Assembly (NCBI RefSeq): GCF_025118155.1
Contig: NW_026251439.1
Location: 56,031 to 120,030, forward strand
Length of the DNA stretch: 64,000 nt
Origin: Cokeromyces recurvatus
Lineage: Eukaryota > Mucoromycota > Mucoromycetes > Mucorales > Mucoraceae
Direction of reading: 5' to 3'
Shown here: piece after piece, positions 38,701-51,272 of the stretch
Layout of the letters: each line of letters opens with the position of its first letter
How positions within the stretch are numbered: the stretch's first letter is position 1
The notes under the pieces: model-generated
Told to the model about the DNA's origin: nothing
Databases searched by the model: none
What the model saw: only the letters and a program-made list of their open reading frames with translations
Position numbers and translations under genes: made by a program

Positions 38701-38790
38701 TTTAAATATTTATAAAATAAACATTTTACCTTTTTTCTCTTTTTTTTTTTTTTTTCTCTCTTTTTCTTTAATTAATTAAAAGAAAAGAAA
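34828..38790. other. Long AT-rich intergenic region (UGP1 and Pumilio promoters)
   Basis: 4 kb between divergent start codons. It contains poly-A/T runs (35738-35768 and others), a GTAG repeat near 35222-35246, a GAGT tetranucleotide repeat at 35470-35520, a CT repeat near 38214-38237 and an AC repeat at 38494-38514. A 62-codon frame at 36239-36427 is not supported as a gene. No RNA gene seen. Confidence 0.6.
35470..35520. repeat. GAGT/GATT tetranucleotide repeat
   Basis: About 12 units of GAGT with occasional GAAT, GGGT or GATT variants. Microsatellite in non-coding DNA. Confidence 0.85.
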
Positions 38791-39849
38791 ATGATATTAA
38801 AAGAAGAACAACAAAAATGTATTGATTTTAATTCATGTTCTGATACAACAATACAAGACTTTGATCAAGATATTCATAATCATATTGCAACTCTTGATAT
38901 CATGGATCAACATCCAATGGATTCTTCTAATTTAAAGTAATCATAACACATCATTTATGATATATAATTATACATATTTGTTTTATTTTATTTTATTTAA
39001 AAAAAAAGAAAAAAAAAAAGAAAAGGAGAGAGAATTCTAATGTCAAAAGTCTATATAGGAGACCTGAAAGTACTTCCTTTCGTAGTCTTTTTACTGACCA
39101 ATCACCATTTACTCCTCAGCCAAATGATATACCTCTCTTTCATTCATGTAATAAAATCATTTTATTAGGGAATTTTATAGATACATTTATACATATAAAA
39201 TTGATTCTAATATGATAAAACTAGCTTTCTATTCAAATAATAATAGTTCCTTCTTTAATCATTATGAAGAGCAAGAACGACAGCAACAACATTTATTAAG
39301 ACGCGAAAGTTATCCCAATTTAGTAAGACTCTATTTATATACACAATTTATACACATTTTTGTAAATTAAATGAAAATAATAAATAGAGTACCACAGCTT
39401 ATGAACAACCTTCATTGGTAGATCGACGCTTTTCAGAATGGCAAATATCTTCATCAAGATCACCATTTTTAATGTCAGGAGTAACGACTCCTTATTGTCA
39501 TAAATTCTCTTTGGATCCTTTTCATCCTCGTTCAAGGTTATTAACAGATAAAGGAAATCGTTTAATTACACCTTCTTATTCAAATCCGGATTTAGCTTCA
39601 TCTGCAAGACGTAGTGTAATAGCATCAACAGGATTAGATGATCATCTTCAATTCTTTCATAAGCATCCTCCTTCTTCTGCTTCTGCTTCTGCTCCTCCTC
39701 CTCCTCTTCCTCTTCCTTCTCTCCCTAATCAACATTATCCTTCATCTAATATGGTTTATCCTACTCCTTATTATCAAGTATCAAATCCTTTATTCGTATC
39801 TCATCTTGTTAGACAGCAGCAGCATCAGCAACAGCAGCAACAGCAACAA

Positions 39850-39893
<44 letters not shown>

Positions 39894-41516
39894 ACAACAG
39901 CAGCAGAGTCAACCTCCTTCACCTAATAGTAGAAAAAATTCCATGACTTATAATATGACATTTAAACAGAGTAGTTCAACTACTACTACAACTACTATCA
40001 CTGAAGATAATAGTAAATTTGCGTTTTTACGTTTAGAAGATGTTATAGATGAAATTTATACATTATCTAAAGATCAATATGGATGTCGATTCTTTCAAAA
40101 GAAATTAGAAGAACAAAAGCCAGAACAAAGAGATATTATATTTAATCAAATCTTTCCTCATTTTGTTGAACTTATGATAGGTAAGTTGACCCCCATCCAA
40201 ATAATGAATTATCTTATTCAATCTTTTTTTTTTTTTTTAACTTCTTTGTAATAAAAAAGATCCTTTTGGTAATTACTTGTGTCAAAAAATGATGGAGTAT
40301 TGCACAGATCATCAAAGAACAATGCTTGTAGAACAAGTATCAAATTCCATTATGACTATTTCATTAAATATGCATGGTACAAGAGCTGTTCAAAGAATGA
40401 TTGAATTTTTAATTCTTCCTGAACAAGTAAGATGAGTGATAGAGATTAGAGAAGCAACATGGATAATTAAAAAAAAAAAATCCGTTTATTCATTCATTTT
40501 TTTTCTTTTTTACTTTAGATTCATAAAACAAGAGAGGCTTTATCTTCTAATGTGGTTACTCTTATCAAAGATATTAATGGCAATCATGTTATTCAAAAGT
40601 GTTTACATCGTTTAACCTTTAAAGATAAACAGTTTATTTATGATGCGGTTAGTAAGAATTGTATTGAAGTAGCTACTCATCGGCATGGTTGTTGTGTATT
40701 ACAACGTTGTATTGATTATTCTAATGAAAACCAAAAGGTAAGGAAAAAGAGAAAGAAAAAGAGAAAAAGAAAAAAAAAAAAAGAAAAGAAAAACGTGTGT
40801 GACATAGTTTAGAATAGAAACAATTAGTGGAGGAGATTATTCGTAATGCCTTGGTATTAGTTCAAGACCCTTACGGTAATTATGTTGTTCAGTATGTACT
40901 TGAATTAGGTGATGCAGAGTTCTCTGATAACTTGATTCGTCAATTTATTGGTCATATCAGTAGTCTTTCTGTTCAAAAATACAGTTCAAATGTAATGGAA
41001 AAGGTACCTCTTACATAATACAAAGCCTATAAATACATATTATTTATTTATTTCTCATTTAGTGTATTCGTGTAGCAGAAGAAGATACTCGTCGTGATTT
41101 AATTGAGGAAATGGTGAATAAAGCTCCATTAGAGAAGCTTTTAAAAGATTCTTATGCGAATTATGTCGTGCAAACTGCTTTAGATTTTGCCGAAGAAGTT
41201 CAATTTCAAAAGGTTAGTTTAATCATAGTCATAATAGCAAAACTACTTACCCAAAAAAAAAAAAAAAAAAAAAATCTAGTTGGCAGAATGTATTCGACCT
41301 TTATTATTTGCTATTCGAAATACGACTTATTGTAAACGTATACAGGGGAAAATAAATAGAGATCAAAGGCAAGACTATTATTTTCAACAATCGAATTCAG
41401 CTCTTCATCCGTTAATGGCTCATCATCATGATAATATCAATTTTGCTTCTTCTTCTTCTCCTTCTTCTTCATTCTCTACTACAACTACTACTACTACCAC
41501 GTTTCCTTACCTTTGA
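38791..41516 (+). CDS. Pumilio/PUF RNA-binding protein
   Basis: Nine exons: 38791-38936, 39059-39147, 39225-39322, 39388-40180, 40260-40426, 40519-40737, 40818-41003, 41063-41212 and 41280-41516; 694 aa. The N-terminal half is disordered, with Ser/Pro runs and a long, nearly pure polyGln tract (39825-39903, mixed CAG/CAA). The C-terminal half is a PUF domain with eight recognisable repeats: DQYGCRFFQKKLEE, DPFGNYLCQKMMEY, NMHGTRAVQRMIEF, DINGNHVIQKCLHR, HRHGCCVLQRCIDY, DPYGNYVVQYVLEL, QKYSSNVMEKCIRV and DSYANYVVQTALDF. PUF proteins bind UGUA-containing 3' UTR elements and repress or localise mRNAs. The protein ends in a Ser/Thr-rich tail. Repeat tri-residues resemble those of the canonical Pumilio/Puf3 class. 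Confidence 0.95.
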
Positions 41517-41818
41517 TCATCTTCTTTCTCTGGTCATTGTGTATTATACCTGATAAAGGGTTATTATTGTATTTCTTATTCTTCTTTGGACGTTTTTTTT
41601 TTTATTTTTTTATTTATTCATTATAAATATATGTATTTATTTATATACATATACATGTATACGTAACTTGTTATGTATTTACATTCTATAATGCTTATAT
41701 AAAATAAAACTTATGGTTATATATGTATGTATATAATACATCTAATAGACATATTCATTTATTTCAATTATTTATATTGAGAAATTAGATATAGATGTAG
41801 ATATTCATTCTTCCTACA

Positions 41819-42656
41819 TTAATGAAAATCGGATGCTTTGCCAGTCTATTATTAAAACAAATAAGGATTCACTACCTATTTACACTTATATACACACATA
41901 TAAACTTACTGTTAATAAACCAACAATTAAGCCAAAAAGACCAAGAACAGAACCGAAAATTTCAACAACCAAGACTTTAACAAAGAGTTCAGGATTCTGA
42001 GCATCTGCTAAGGCTGCACTTGATCCAGTCACTCCAACGGAAAGACCACATAATAAATTACAAACACCAACAGTTAAACCTCCCCAAAAGATAGCATGTC
42101 CTTTTATATGTATTTATAAAAAAAAACATTCCCAAATTAATTAACTTTGTTGTTGTTTGAACATCTTTTTTCATTTACCTGTGAAATAATTGGAGGCAGA
42201 AAATATATTTTCAGGAGGTACATCTGCTAATTTAGCTGAATAAACAATGGCCATAATGACACCATAAATAGCAACGACTTCACAAAAAATAATGGAAATC
42301 AAGTTTCTTGATTGAATACGAGGTGTCTTTACTGCACCACCTAATAATGCAGAGCCTGTAATGAAGATGCCCCTATTTCAAAATGATAATAATAATGTAT
42401 TAAGAATCGCGTCTTTTTCTTTCTTTCTTTCTCCATTTATCAATTTTTACCATGCTGCACCAGCAACTGAAAGACCAATGCAAAGACCCATTCCTGTCAA
42501 GGCCCAAGCAAAAGGTGATGTTTCTTGAAGTACTTTACCAACATTAAATCTTTCACCTGATCCTGTTAAAAGCATATAAAGTCCAACAATCGTTAAGAGA
42601 GATATCGTTAAACCTGTCCAATATGAATAAGGTCCAAATCCACTGCTTTTTGTCAT
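41819..42656 (-). CDS. VMA16: V-type ATPase proteolipid subunit c''
   Basis: Four exons: 42451-42656, 42179-42372, 41910-42100 and 41819-41845; 205 aa. Five hydrophobic segments include [56 protein letters not shown] (with the essential Glu), [20 protein letters not shown] and [20 protein letters not shown]. The subunit sits in the membrane rotor of the vacuolar proton pump. The fourth exon is only 27 nt and encodes TGKASDFH plus stop. Without splicing, the frame would read through the donor into a short unrelated tail; GTAAGT and ATAG signals support splicing. It is convergent with Pumilio. Confidence 0.94.
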
Positions 42657-43672
42657 TTTCTAATTATATATGTATATGTATTTTCTTTTTTTTTTTTAAG
42701 AAAAAAATATTGGAAATGGACTATTAAAGTTGTTTTAAAGGGTGGGGTATGTTTATTATGATGAAAGTCCAAAATAAGAAGAAGAAGAAATAAAATAAAA
42801 ACTGAAACGCCTTATTCACTCTTCTTTTTTTTTTTCTCTCTGATAAACTTAATAATTGATTTCTACATACACTCAATAATATCGCAGAAAAAAAAACCTG
42901 ATGACGTTTAAATAGCGGAGTTATTCTTTTGTCTTTTGTTACTTGTTTATTTGATTGAACAATGTAGAAATCTTTTTTAAGATAATTTTTTTTTTTTTCA
43001 AATTGTCGACATTCAGTGTAAAACTACAGACAGATTGAATAGTCATGAAAGAAGAAAAAAGAAATAAATGTTATGAGATGCATGAATAGAAGAGAAAAGA
43101 AAGAAAGGGAATACTTATTAAACATGCAAAATAGTTAGATAACACACACACACACACACACACACATACACACTTTACCACTTACTATATTGTAGCATAG
43201 CTTTCAAAGAGTATGCTGCTATTTGGAGTTATCGTTTAGTAGTTATTAAGAAAAGTACTTTATATTTAGATACTAATTCCTTGATTAGAATCCCTGAGAT
43301 AAATTTATCTTATTCTACAAACAATCCAACGTCTTATCAGATAACAAACTTTAGCGTTGTTTTATATGTAAATGTATGTATGTACGTATATGTACAGCTA
43401 TTATTGGCTTCATTATATAAGAATCCTATTTAAATCAATAATGAGCCCTCAACTACATATTTATAATACATATCAATTACAATTATTTTATTGTTACAAA
43501 TGATAGTAGTAGTAGTAGTAGAGGAATAATAATACATATATTACGTAATAAGAATATAATGAACTATTATCTTTCATATATAATCTACTCTTATTTATTT
43601 TATTCTCCTCCTCCACTTCCTCTTCTCCACATTATATACATATTTATATACACTTATTTTTTTTTTGATATT
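42657..43672. promoter_or_regulatory. Divergent intergenic promoter region (VMA16 and F-box/WD40 gene)
   Basis: About 1 kb between start codons. An AC dinucleotide repeat lies at 43142-43166, a GTA repeat near 43506-43521, and pyrimidine-rich DNA lies just before the plus-strand start. No gene seen. Confidence 0.5.
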
Positions 43673-45392
43673 ATGATGAATTTCTTTTCACAAACAAAGG
43701 ATATAGATTCTTATTCACTGGCAAACCAACAACAGTCGCTTCAAAGACAAGGATCTTCTCATGTTTTTGACATTCATGGTGGTAATTCAATTATGGATAA
43801 AGTGCTTTTAGACTATATGAGTCGGGTTAAATCCACCTTTCAGCAACTGAGTTCCCAACAACGACATTCGTTTCTAATTGAGCTTCTTCATTGTTGCGAT
43901 AATCAACTCCTTCAAATCGTTTATGCTTGGATCATTCCAAAATTAAAGATTGATTTCTTTAAAGAATTACCTAAAGAGATAGCATTGCATATTATTTCGT
44001 TCTTGGACGAACCTCAAACCTTGATAGATGCCTCGCTTGTCTCGAGACATTGGAACAGTCTTTTAAAGGATGATACTATCTGGAAGTCACTTTGTATAAA
44101 GTACCACTATCATCATTTATCTTCTTCTTCTTCCTCCTCCAACAACAACAACAGCAACGGTCATCAACAACCTCCCTTCCTCATGACGACTGATCATTAT
44201 CAATTCTTTCGGCGACACTATCATATCGAGACGGCTTGGAATCAGGGCAGAGGTCGAATGATACCTTGTTGTGAGGTAACTCATTTGATGGGCTTAGTGA
44301 CTTCAATGCAGATGAATGAAGACTACATCGTTATAGGTTGTGATAATAACCGAATTGATGTATTTGATACTCGAACAGGCCATCATTTACGTTCTCTTTC
44401 GGATCATGAAGGCGGTATTTGGGCGCTTCAATTTATAAAGACATCTGTTGGATATGTATTAGTAACGGGTGGATGTGATAGGTATAAAAAAAACACACAC
44501 ACACGCAATAGAGTGTGTCTTTTGGATTAATCTAATCATTTAACATGTACTCTTTTATATATATATATAACAACTAAACAGAGTTACAAGAGTGTGGGAT
44601 TTAGATACAGGTGAATTGAAATATAGATTAAGAGGTCATATATCAACAATACGATGTTTAAAGATATGTGATGAAAAGGTAGCCATCACGGGATCACGAG
44701 ATACGACACTTCATATTTGGGATATAGATCAAGGCCAACTACGGCATGTCTGTACAGGACATCAAGGGAGTGTACGATGCATAGATGTTTATGGTAACTA
44801 TCTTGTATCTGGTTCTTACGATACAACAGCCAGACTGTGGGACATTGAAAGGGGAGAATGTGTATATGAGTTTGTGGGCCATCATTCACAAATTTATTCT
44901 ATTGCCTTTGATGGATCCAAGGTCGTTACGGGATCTCTCGATTCTAATATTCGAGTATGGTCTGCAAAATCCGGAGAATGTCTTGCTACATTATATGGAC
45001 ATACATCCTTAGTAGGTCAATTACAACTCTTGGATCATACATTAGTGAGTGGAGGATCAGATGGATGTCTTCGAGTATGGGACATGAATACGTATGAATG
45101 TAAACATCGAATTTCAGCTCATGATAACTCTGTAACCTGTCTACAATTTGATAAGAAACGTATCCTGAGTGGAGGATCAGATGGAGAGGTTAAATTATGG
45201 GATATGAAGACAGGGACTTTACTTCGAACATTCATAGAGCCAGCAAAATCAATTTGGAAATTACAAATGATAGAAACAAAGGCTGTCATCGTTATGGAAA
45301 GAAAAATACAGCATCATACCCAACAACCTTATCAAATTGCAATAGAGCTTTATGATTTTGATTTATTAGATGATACAATGAAACATAACTAG
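43673..45392 (+). CDS. F-box/WD40-repeat protein, CDC4/Pop1/FBXW7-like
   Basis: Two exons (43673-44481 and 44582-45392), 539 aa starting MMNFFSQTKD; the frame is open further upstream but that part looks like UTR. It has a dimerisation-type helix region (LLDYMSRVKSTFQQLSSQQR), an F-box (DFFKELPKEIALHIISFLDE followed by ASLVSRHWNSLLKDD), then about seven WD40 repeats (for example VTRVWDLDTGE, TLHIWDIDQGQ, ARLWDIERGEC, IRVWSAKSGEC, LRVWDMNTYEC, VKLWDMKTGTL). Such proteins are SCF ubiquitin-ligase receptors for phosphodegrons. A CDC4/Pop-type cell-cycle role is inferred from architecture; Met30-type is less likely. The acceptor of exon 2 restores GCDR-VTRVWD. A Ser/Asn run sits between F-box and propeller. 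Confidence 0.93.
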
Positions 45393-45778
45393 TCGTAGTA
45401 GTAGTAGTCATAGTCCACATTTCCCCTACCCCTGCTTTCTCTTTTTCTTTCTTTCTTTTTTTTTTATTTTACATTTACTACTATTATTATCATTTTATTA
45501 TTTATTGCTACTATAATTGTTATATGTATAGATATATGATACATCTACAATACATATTTCTTTTTTTTTTTTCTTCTTTTTTTTTAATAATAATAACTTC
45601 TGACAGGTGAGATACAAATGGAACATTATCGTATATATCGGGTAAATAATCAACTCTCTCTTCCTTTTTACTATTTTTAATGTGAGATCTTCTTTTCTAA
45701 ATACCAAATACTAAAATAATACAAGTATGTTAGAAATATAATAAATAAATAAATAAAGCTCATAGCATTTATTATGAC

Positions 45779-46261
45779 TTACCTATTTGTAGCAAATCCT
45801 GCTGGTGCAATAGGTTCAGACTATGAAACGTTTAAGATTGATATATATGTGTATATGCATACAAATACAATGATCTATACTTACAGACTGTCCTCTAATT
45901 GATCCAGTTAAACGTCTATCACGTTCCATCATTTGTTTCTCCCAAACATCAAGACCATATCTACCAGGCTAATGATAATGAAATTAGTATCTTTTATACA
46001 TGTTATATACGCTGGAGAGGACTAGGTTTATATACCTTTCTATCATTCGTGTAGTATCTGGTGATACTTAAGCCTGTTGCAGTGACAGTAAACATACCAG
46101 TAATAATAGCAAAAGGAATAAGTGCTTCAAAAGGAACAGGCTAGTTTAAATTCAAGTAATTAAAATCAGTCGATCATTTTTATTTTTATTATTTTCAATG
46201 ATGATGTGAAGAAACTCGTTTTTCTTTTTCTTTTTTTTTTTTTTTTTTTCTTAGTTACCAT
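45779..46261 (-). CDS. Mitochondrial complex I subunit, NDUFA1/MWFE family
   Basis: Four coding exons: the start codon alone (46259-46261), then 46036-46140, 45885-45968 and 45779-45820; 77 aa. The sequence is M then PVPFEALIPFAIITGMFTVT, a single N-terminal membrane helix, followed by TRYYTNDRK, YGLDVWEKQMMERDRRLTG and a short tail. The single-helix start and the MERDRR motif are characteristic of MWFE, an accessory membrane-arm subunit of NADH:ubiquinone oxidoreductase. The ATG is followed directly by GTAACT donor sequence, so the initiator Met stands alone on its exon. The last exon ends in TAA, overlapping a possible GTAAGT donor; splicing there would replace the final Arg by a short alternative tail (SIWYLEKKISH). 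Confidence 0.85.
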
Positions 46262-46515
46262 TATAACTGATTAGAGATGAGAGAAAATATTAAAAAAGCG
46301 GGGTAAAATAACAATAATGTTTGGTATAATCAAGGGAATTTAAGGACTTGCTGCTGCTGCTGTTGCTGCTACTGCTGCTACTGAAAGTCATATCTGGATG
46401 ACGTCCTTTTTTTTTTGAAGCGGTGAACTCCGCTACCTTTTTTTTTTTTTTTTTTTTCTCATGAAATGAATTGATTCAGTTCATTCTTATTTTTTTTTTT
46501 ATTAAACTAAATAGT

Positions 46516-47484
46516 ATGCCTTTACCTATTCTTGAAACGTTATGTAATAAAACAATTGTACTTGCCTCTGCCTCACCTAGAAGACGTGAAATATTGACAG
46601 ATATGGTGAAATATGAATAATGATAATTCGTCCCTACCCGGTGTTGTTGTTGTTAACAAGTTATAATAGGGTTTAAAATTCTCTGTAGTGACAACATTAA
46701 AACCAGATGAAAATGATCCAACAGCATATGAAACACGATCAGAATATGTAGCAGATACAGCATATATGAAAGCAAAAGAAGTCTTTGACAGATGTCAGGT
46801 AAAAAAAAAAAGAGAGCAAGAATATATATACACATATACACATATACACATATACACATATACACAAGCACGTACAAGCATATCTAATGATATATTTTCT
46901 TGTTAGGAAGATCCTCAACTTCCTAATGCAGATATTGTGATTGGTGCAGATACGATTGTAGTAGCAGCAGCAGCAGCAGAAACTGATATTGTATTAGAAA
47001 AGCCTAGAGATAAAGAACATGCACTTTATATGCTTGATTTATTAAATGGGAAAACACATCATGTCTTGACAGGCGTTCAACTATTTTATAAATATAAAAA
47101 CAAGGTTGAAAGGACTGGATTTGTTGAAAGGACTGAAGTTACATTCTCAAAACTTGATTCAGACATTATTAATTCTTGTAAGAGGGAAAGAAAGAGTATA
47201 AATTTTCGTCTTTAACAATTTTGGTTTTATAGATATTGATTCAGGGGAACCATTTGATAAAGCAGGTGGATACGGTATTCAAGGTGAAGCATCATTATTT
47301 GTTGAATCTATACATGGTGATTATTGGAATGTGGTAATAGGATATTTAGCAGTCAATAAATATACATCATATTCATGTTAAAATAATATTCAATTTTTTT
47401 TTTTTTTTTTTTTAGGTTGGATTGCCAAAGAATCACTTATTTAGAGAATTAACTAAAATAGCCCATATTTTAAATAAAGAATAA
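46516..47484 (+). CDS. Maf-family nucleoside-triphosphate pyrophosphatase
   Basis: Five exons: 46516-46605, 46670-46798, 46907-47177, 47233-47333 and 47416-47484; 219 aa. It shows the N-terminal [10 protein letters not shown] motif, [40 protein letters not shown], and [20 protein letters not shown], all diagnostic of Maf/YceF/ASMTL proteins. These hydrolyse non-canonical or modified nucleoside triphosphates (dTTP/UTP or m7GTP subgroups). The Ala run after DTIVV is an insertion. Donor GTGAAA for intron 1 is weak but the junction is fixed by the conserved reading (LTDM-GLKFSV). Confidence 0.92.
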
Positions 47485-47615
47485 TAGTAGCAAAGTGATA
47501 CAAAGTCACTTATGACTCTATTGATTCTGTTACACCTTTATATGTATATATGTATATATAAAAAAAAGAAGAATGTTATATCAACACTTTTCACTGTTAT
47601 TAATAATAATAAATA

Positions 47616-47899
47616 ATGGTCGATAATGATTTATTTTTCCTCGGTTTATACCAACACCTATTGTAAAGAGTCATCCTACTCATTTGATCTTTCCTACTCT
47701 ATTTTCGTCATTAGAAGAAGGACAAGCTAGCCATGTTTCGCCGTCTTTTAATACTGATTTGTCAAGAATAGAAGATAAATTTACAACTAATATGAGTTAT
47801 TCACCTTCATCTTCTTCAAGTAGTATAATGATGTCACCTAACAGGATGATCATGAATAATAATAGTAATAATAATACATATTTGAAGATGATTATATAA
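47616..47899 (+). CDS. Possible small hypothetical protein
   Basis: An open frame from 47630 to the stop at 47899 has no good ATG near its start. One model joins ATG (47616-47618) across a 50-nt intron to 47669-47899, giving 77 aa. It starts SHPTHLIFPTLFSSLEEGQA, then becomes Ser- and Asn-rich and ends YLKMII. It lies between the Maf gene (130 nt upstream) and LEU2 (convergent, 31 nt away). No family recognised. Confidence 0.35.
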
Positions 47900-47930
47900 T
47901 GTACAAAAGAATTATTATTTTTTTATTTTT

Positions 47931-48612
47931 TTAATGTTTATCTTTTAATAAAATACTTAATTCTTCAGCAACCTTATCACCTACTTCAATCGTTGACTTA
48001 TCACCATGAAGGTCACGGGTATAAAATCCAGAATCTAAAACTTTACGAACGGCTTCTTCAATGGCTTGAGCCTCTGTTTCAAATCCAAGTGAATATCTTA
48101 ATAACATGGCAGCACTCAAGATGGTAGCGATTGGGTTAGCAATTCCTTTACCAGCAATATCAGGTGCAGATCCATGAATAGGTTCATAGACACCAAGACA
48201 TCGACCTTGACCATCAGGTAATCCACTCAGGGAAGCAGAAGGTAAAAGTCCTAAGGAACCCACAATGACAGAGGCCTCGTCCGATAAGATATCACCAAAC
48301 ATATTCTCTGTCAACACAACTCCATTCAAACTTGTAGGACATTGAACCATAGCCATCGCACAAGAATCAACTAAATGATGTTCGAATTCTAAATCTAGGA
48401 ACTCGCTTTGCATCGTCTCTGTCACCGTTTTACGCCAGAGACGTGAAGTAGCTAACACGTTGGCTTTATCAATTGAATGTACTTTACTAGGTGGTGACTG
48501 TTTTCTCGCTAAAAGAGCTGCTAATCTCGTTACACGTTGAATCTCTTCTTTTGAATAAGGAAGTGTATCATAAGCTAAATAAAAAACCAACAAAGATTGC
48601 AAGTCAACACAT

Positions 48613-48647
<35 letters not shown>

Positions 48648-49137
48648 TTATACCTTTGCCATTTTCATCAGCTTCTTGTCGATCACCAAAATAGATACCA
48701 CCTACTAACTCACGTACAAAGACAAAATTGGTATTTTGAACGATATGATCCTTGAGAGGAGAAATGCCTGTAAGACGATCAGATGCAAATGAAACAGGGC
48801 GTAAATTAGCATAGAGATCAAGGGATTTTCGAAGTTTTAAAAGGCCTTGTTCAGGTCGAGGACCATGGCTGATATGTGCACCAGGTAAACCACCAACGGC
48901 ACCTAAAAGAATAGCATCTGCTCTTTTACAAGCTTCAAGACTAGAATCAGGTAAAGGTTCACCTGTCTTTTCCATGGCATCTAAACCAATCAATTCATAT
49001 TGAAAATCAAACTCGACATTCAAGACCTCTGATCGGTATTTGGCTACTACCTTTAAAGCCTTTACCGCTTCTGCTACAATCTCAGGTCCAATTCCGTCGC
49101 CAGGAAGACAAACAATTGAGACTTTTCTAGGAGACAT
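47931..49137 (-). CDS. LEU2: 3-isopropylmalate dehydrogenase
   Basis: Two exons (48654-49137 and 47931-48574), 375 aa. It begins [20 protein letters not shown] and has [86 protein letters not shown] and [20 protein letters not shown]. This is the beta-decarboxylating dehydrogenase of leucine biosynthesis, using NAD+. No clear mitochondrial presequence precedes the domain, consistent with the cytosolic fungal enzyme. The intron lies after GKG and contains a (TA)n tract. It is divergent from ILV2, with 2.1 kb between start codons. Confidence 0.97.
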
Positions 49138-50295
49138 GTTTTGAAATATAGAAACAATTTAACAGGAAGAAGAAGAAAAATAAAAAAAATAAAGAAATAA
49201 AAAAGAAAGGAAGAAGAAATTAAGGTTTCCTTTTAAAATGATTAAAAAGGGGATGATTCATGTCAATATTAGCCAATCATTGACCTTTATATTTGATTGG
49301 ATATGATCACAAGTGACAGAATTCTATACTAATTTTATAGGATGCCTGAAATTGAAATATCTATTATTATTATTTATCATATTGAAAGGAGGGGCGATAG
49401 ATGATAGATTTCATCAAATTAAGAGATGATATAATTCATTAAAGATGAACAAAGTAAAAGTCAAAGTGACAACATATAATAAGTCAATGGAGAAATAGCA
49501 CAAATAGAGCCGATGGAGTCATATTAGGATGGTATTTACGAATAGAATTCAAGATTTTTAAAGCTACTATGTGATTGGTCTTATCGTGTTTTGAATAGAG
49601 GAAGGTTGCTAACTAAACTTCATTAAGCTTTAGTTAAGCAATGTGTTGACTGGTTTCAGCAACAAGAAACTGTTAGACAATGCTGTAATTATCCAACCTT
49701 TTTTGAAGGTATTCCACACTAATGAAAAAGATGTGTTATTCTAATAATTTACAACTACTTGCAACTCCAACTAACGAAGCACAACTTGTCTCGTCTCTGC
49801 TAACAGACTTTATCTTTCACGTTCGTGTTTTGCTTTTTTTTTATTAGATAATCCTACTATTAAAAAAAAAGGAAAATGTAAATAGCTACTATGAAAATAG
49901 AAAGGTTATATAGTCCTTCTAATCAATATCAGATCCATCTATTTTTTTTTTTTTTGCATTGATAGTACTTTTTAGTTGCATGTTTCAACTTGAAAAAGTC
50001 TTTATGAGACATGAATCGTTATTCTATAGTCAATAATTAGTATTTAGACTTCTTTTATTTGTACATAATTATACACGCATTTTATTTACAATCATACTTA
50101 TTATGATCTCTCTCTTTGTATACAAATTAACTAGAGCATTGTTACATGTTAAAGTCAATGTTATTATTCATACCTATGATTATCAGCTATAGAGAAAAAA
50201 AAATAACACACTCCATCTGCTCATTCCTCCTTAATAACTAAACTCATATATATTAGTCTAAATGTATTGTCTCGTAACATGGATGTCAATTGAGG

Positions 50296-50348
<53 letters not shown>

Positions 50349-50809
50349 CTTACATAATATATCAGACATATGAAATAGTGTTTAGTAGTAAAGAAGAGAT
50401 CCATTGTCTAATACTTATTATGAGCCCCCTTTTTTTTTATTGTCTTCACCACCATAGCAGGAGATCATTATTATACAAATTAATATAAAAATAAAAGTAC
50501 TAACAGTAATAAATAGAGTCGGCGCTTCATTTTCCCCGCATTATACTTGTTGTGGAATGACCAAATAAGCATCATATTGATGATCAGCCAATCAACGATC
50601 ATCTATATTATTTATTTGATAAGCTATGTCTAATGATAAAGCTTTATACGTATGTATATGTCATCTAATATATACGCATATATATATATATATAAAAGTT
50701 AAATCAAATTATAAGGCTCATATAGTTATTGATATACATTATATATATATAAATAAGTATATATTTATGTAATTTCAAAACATGCATATTTCATTGATTT
50801 TGATTGGCT

Positions 50810-50816
50810 TGACTCA
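50810..50816 (+). promoter_or_regulatory. TGACTCA, Gcn4/CPC1-type bZIP site upstream of ILV2
   Basis: Perfect match to the general amino-acid control element, about 460 nt upstream of the ILV2 start. A related TGACTCT is at 50963-50969. Confidence 0.45.
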
Positions 50817-51067
50817 TAACAGCTCTTCGCCTGGATTTCACATGTAAAACGATATAATAGCGTTTAGTAATGACATGTACAACAGAAAAATGATGATAAT
50901 CAATTATTTAATACAAAATTATTCTTTGTTTCTAATATCAATAATGTAAGCACAAGGAGCCATGACTCTATTTCAGCAAAGCTCTTTATAAATAACAGAA
51001 TTGTATTGAAAAAAAAAAAAAAAAAAAATGGCAGGCATAAACGAATAATTTTGCATTCTTTTTTGTT

Positions 51068-51074
51068 TGACTCA
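51068..51074 (+). promoter_or_regulatory. TGACTCA, Gcn4/CPC1-type bZIP site upstream of ILV2
   Basis: Second perfect match, about 200 nt upstream of the ILV2 start codon, a typical distance for a functional element. A GGAGTCA (one mismatch on the opposite strand) lies at 49515-49521, about 380 nt from the LEU2 start. Confidence 0.5.
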
Positions 51075-51272
51075 TTTTTATTAAATCGCCATCTGAATGA
51101 GATGATTCGTCCTACTTTAAAATGTTTATGTATGCATTAGATCTATTTTTTTTAAAAAAAATAATTAAGTAAATAAAATAAAATAAAATAAAATAAATAT
51201 AAAACTTATCGTATTCATATTTCTTTTTACTTTTTTTTTATTCTTATTCTTCTTATTATTATTACCTTTACA

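Larger units (their letters stand above)
49138..51272. promoter_or_regulatory. Divergent intergenic region between LEU2 and ILV2
   Basis: 2.1 kb, AT-rich with a 45-nt poly-A (50300-50344) and several TATA-like tracts. TGACTCA-type motifs are listed separately. No gene is supported; 49430-49730 is slightly less AT-rich but has no long frame. No CCGG-type Leu3 site was noticed. Confidence 0.6.

Noticed and set aside
43559..43672. In-frame extension of the F-box/WD40 protein upstream of MMNFFSQ
   Set aside because: It is Tyr/Ile/Phe-rich, encoded by AT- and pyrimidine-rich UTR-like DNA, and does not resemble the N-termini of this family.
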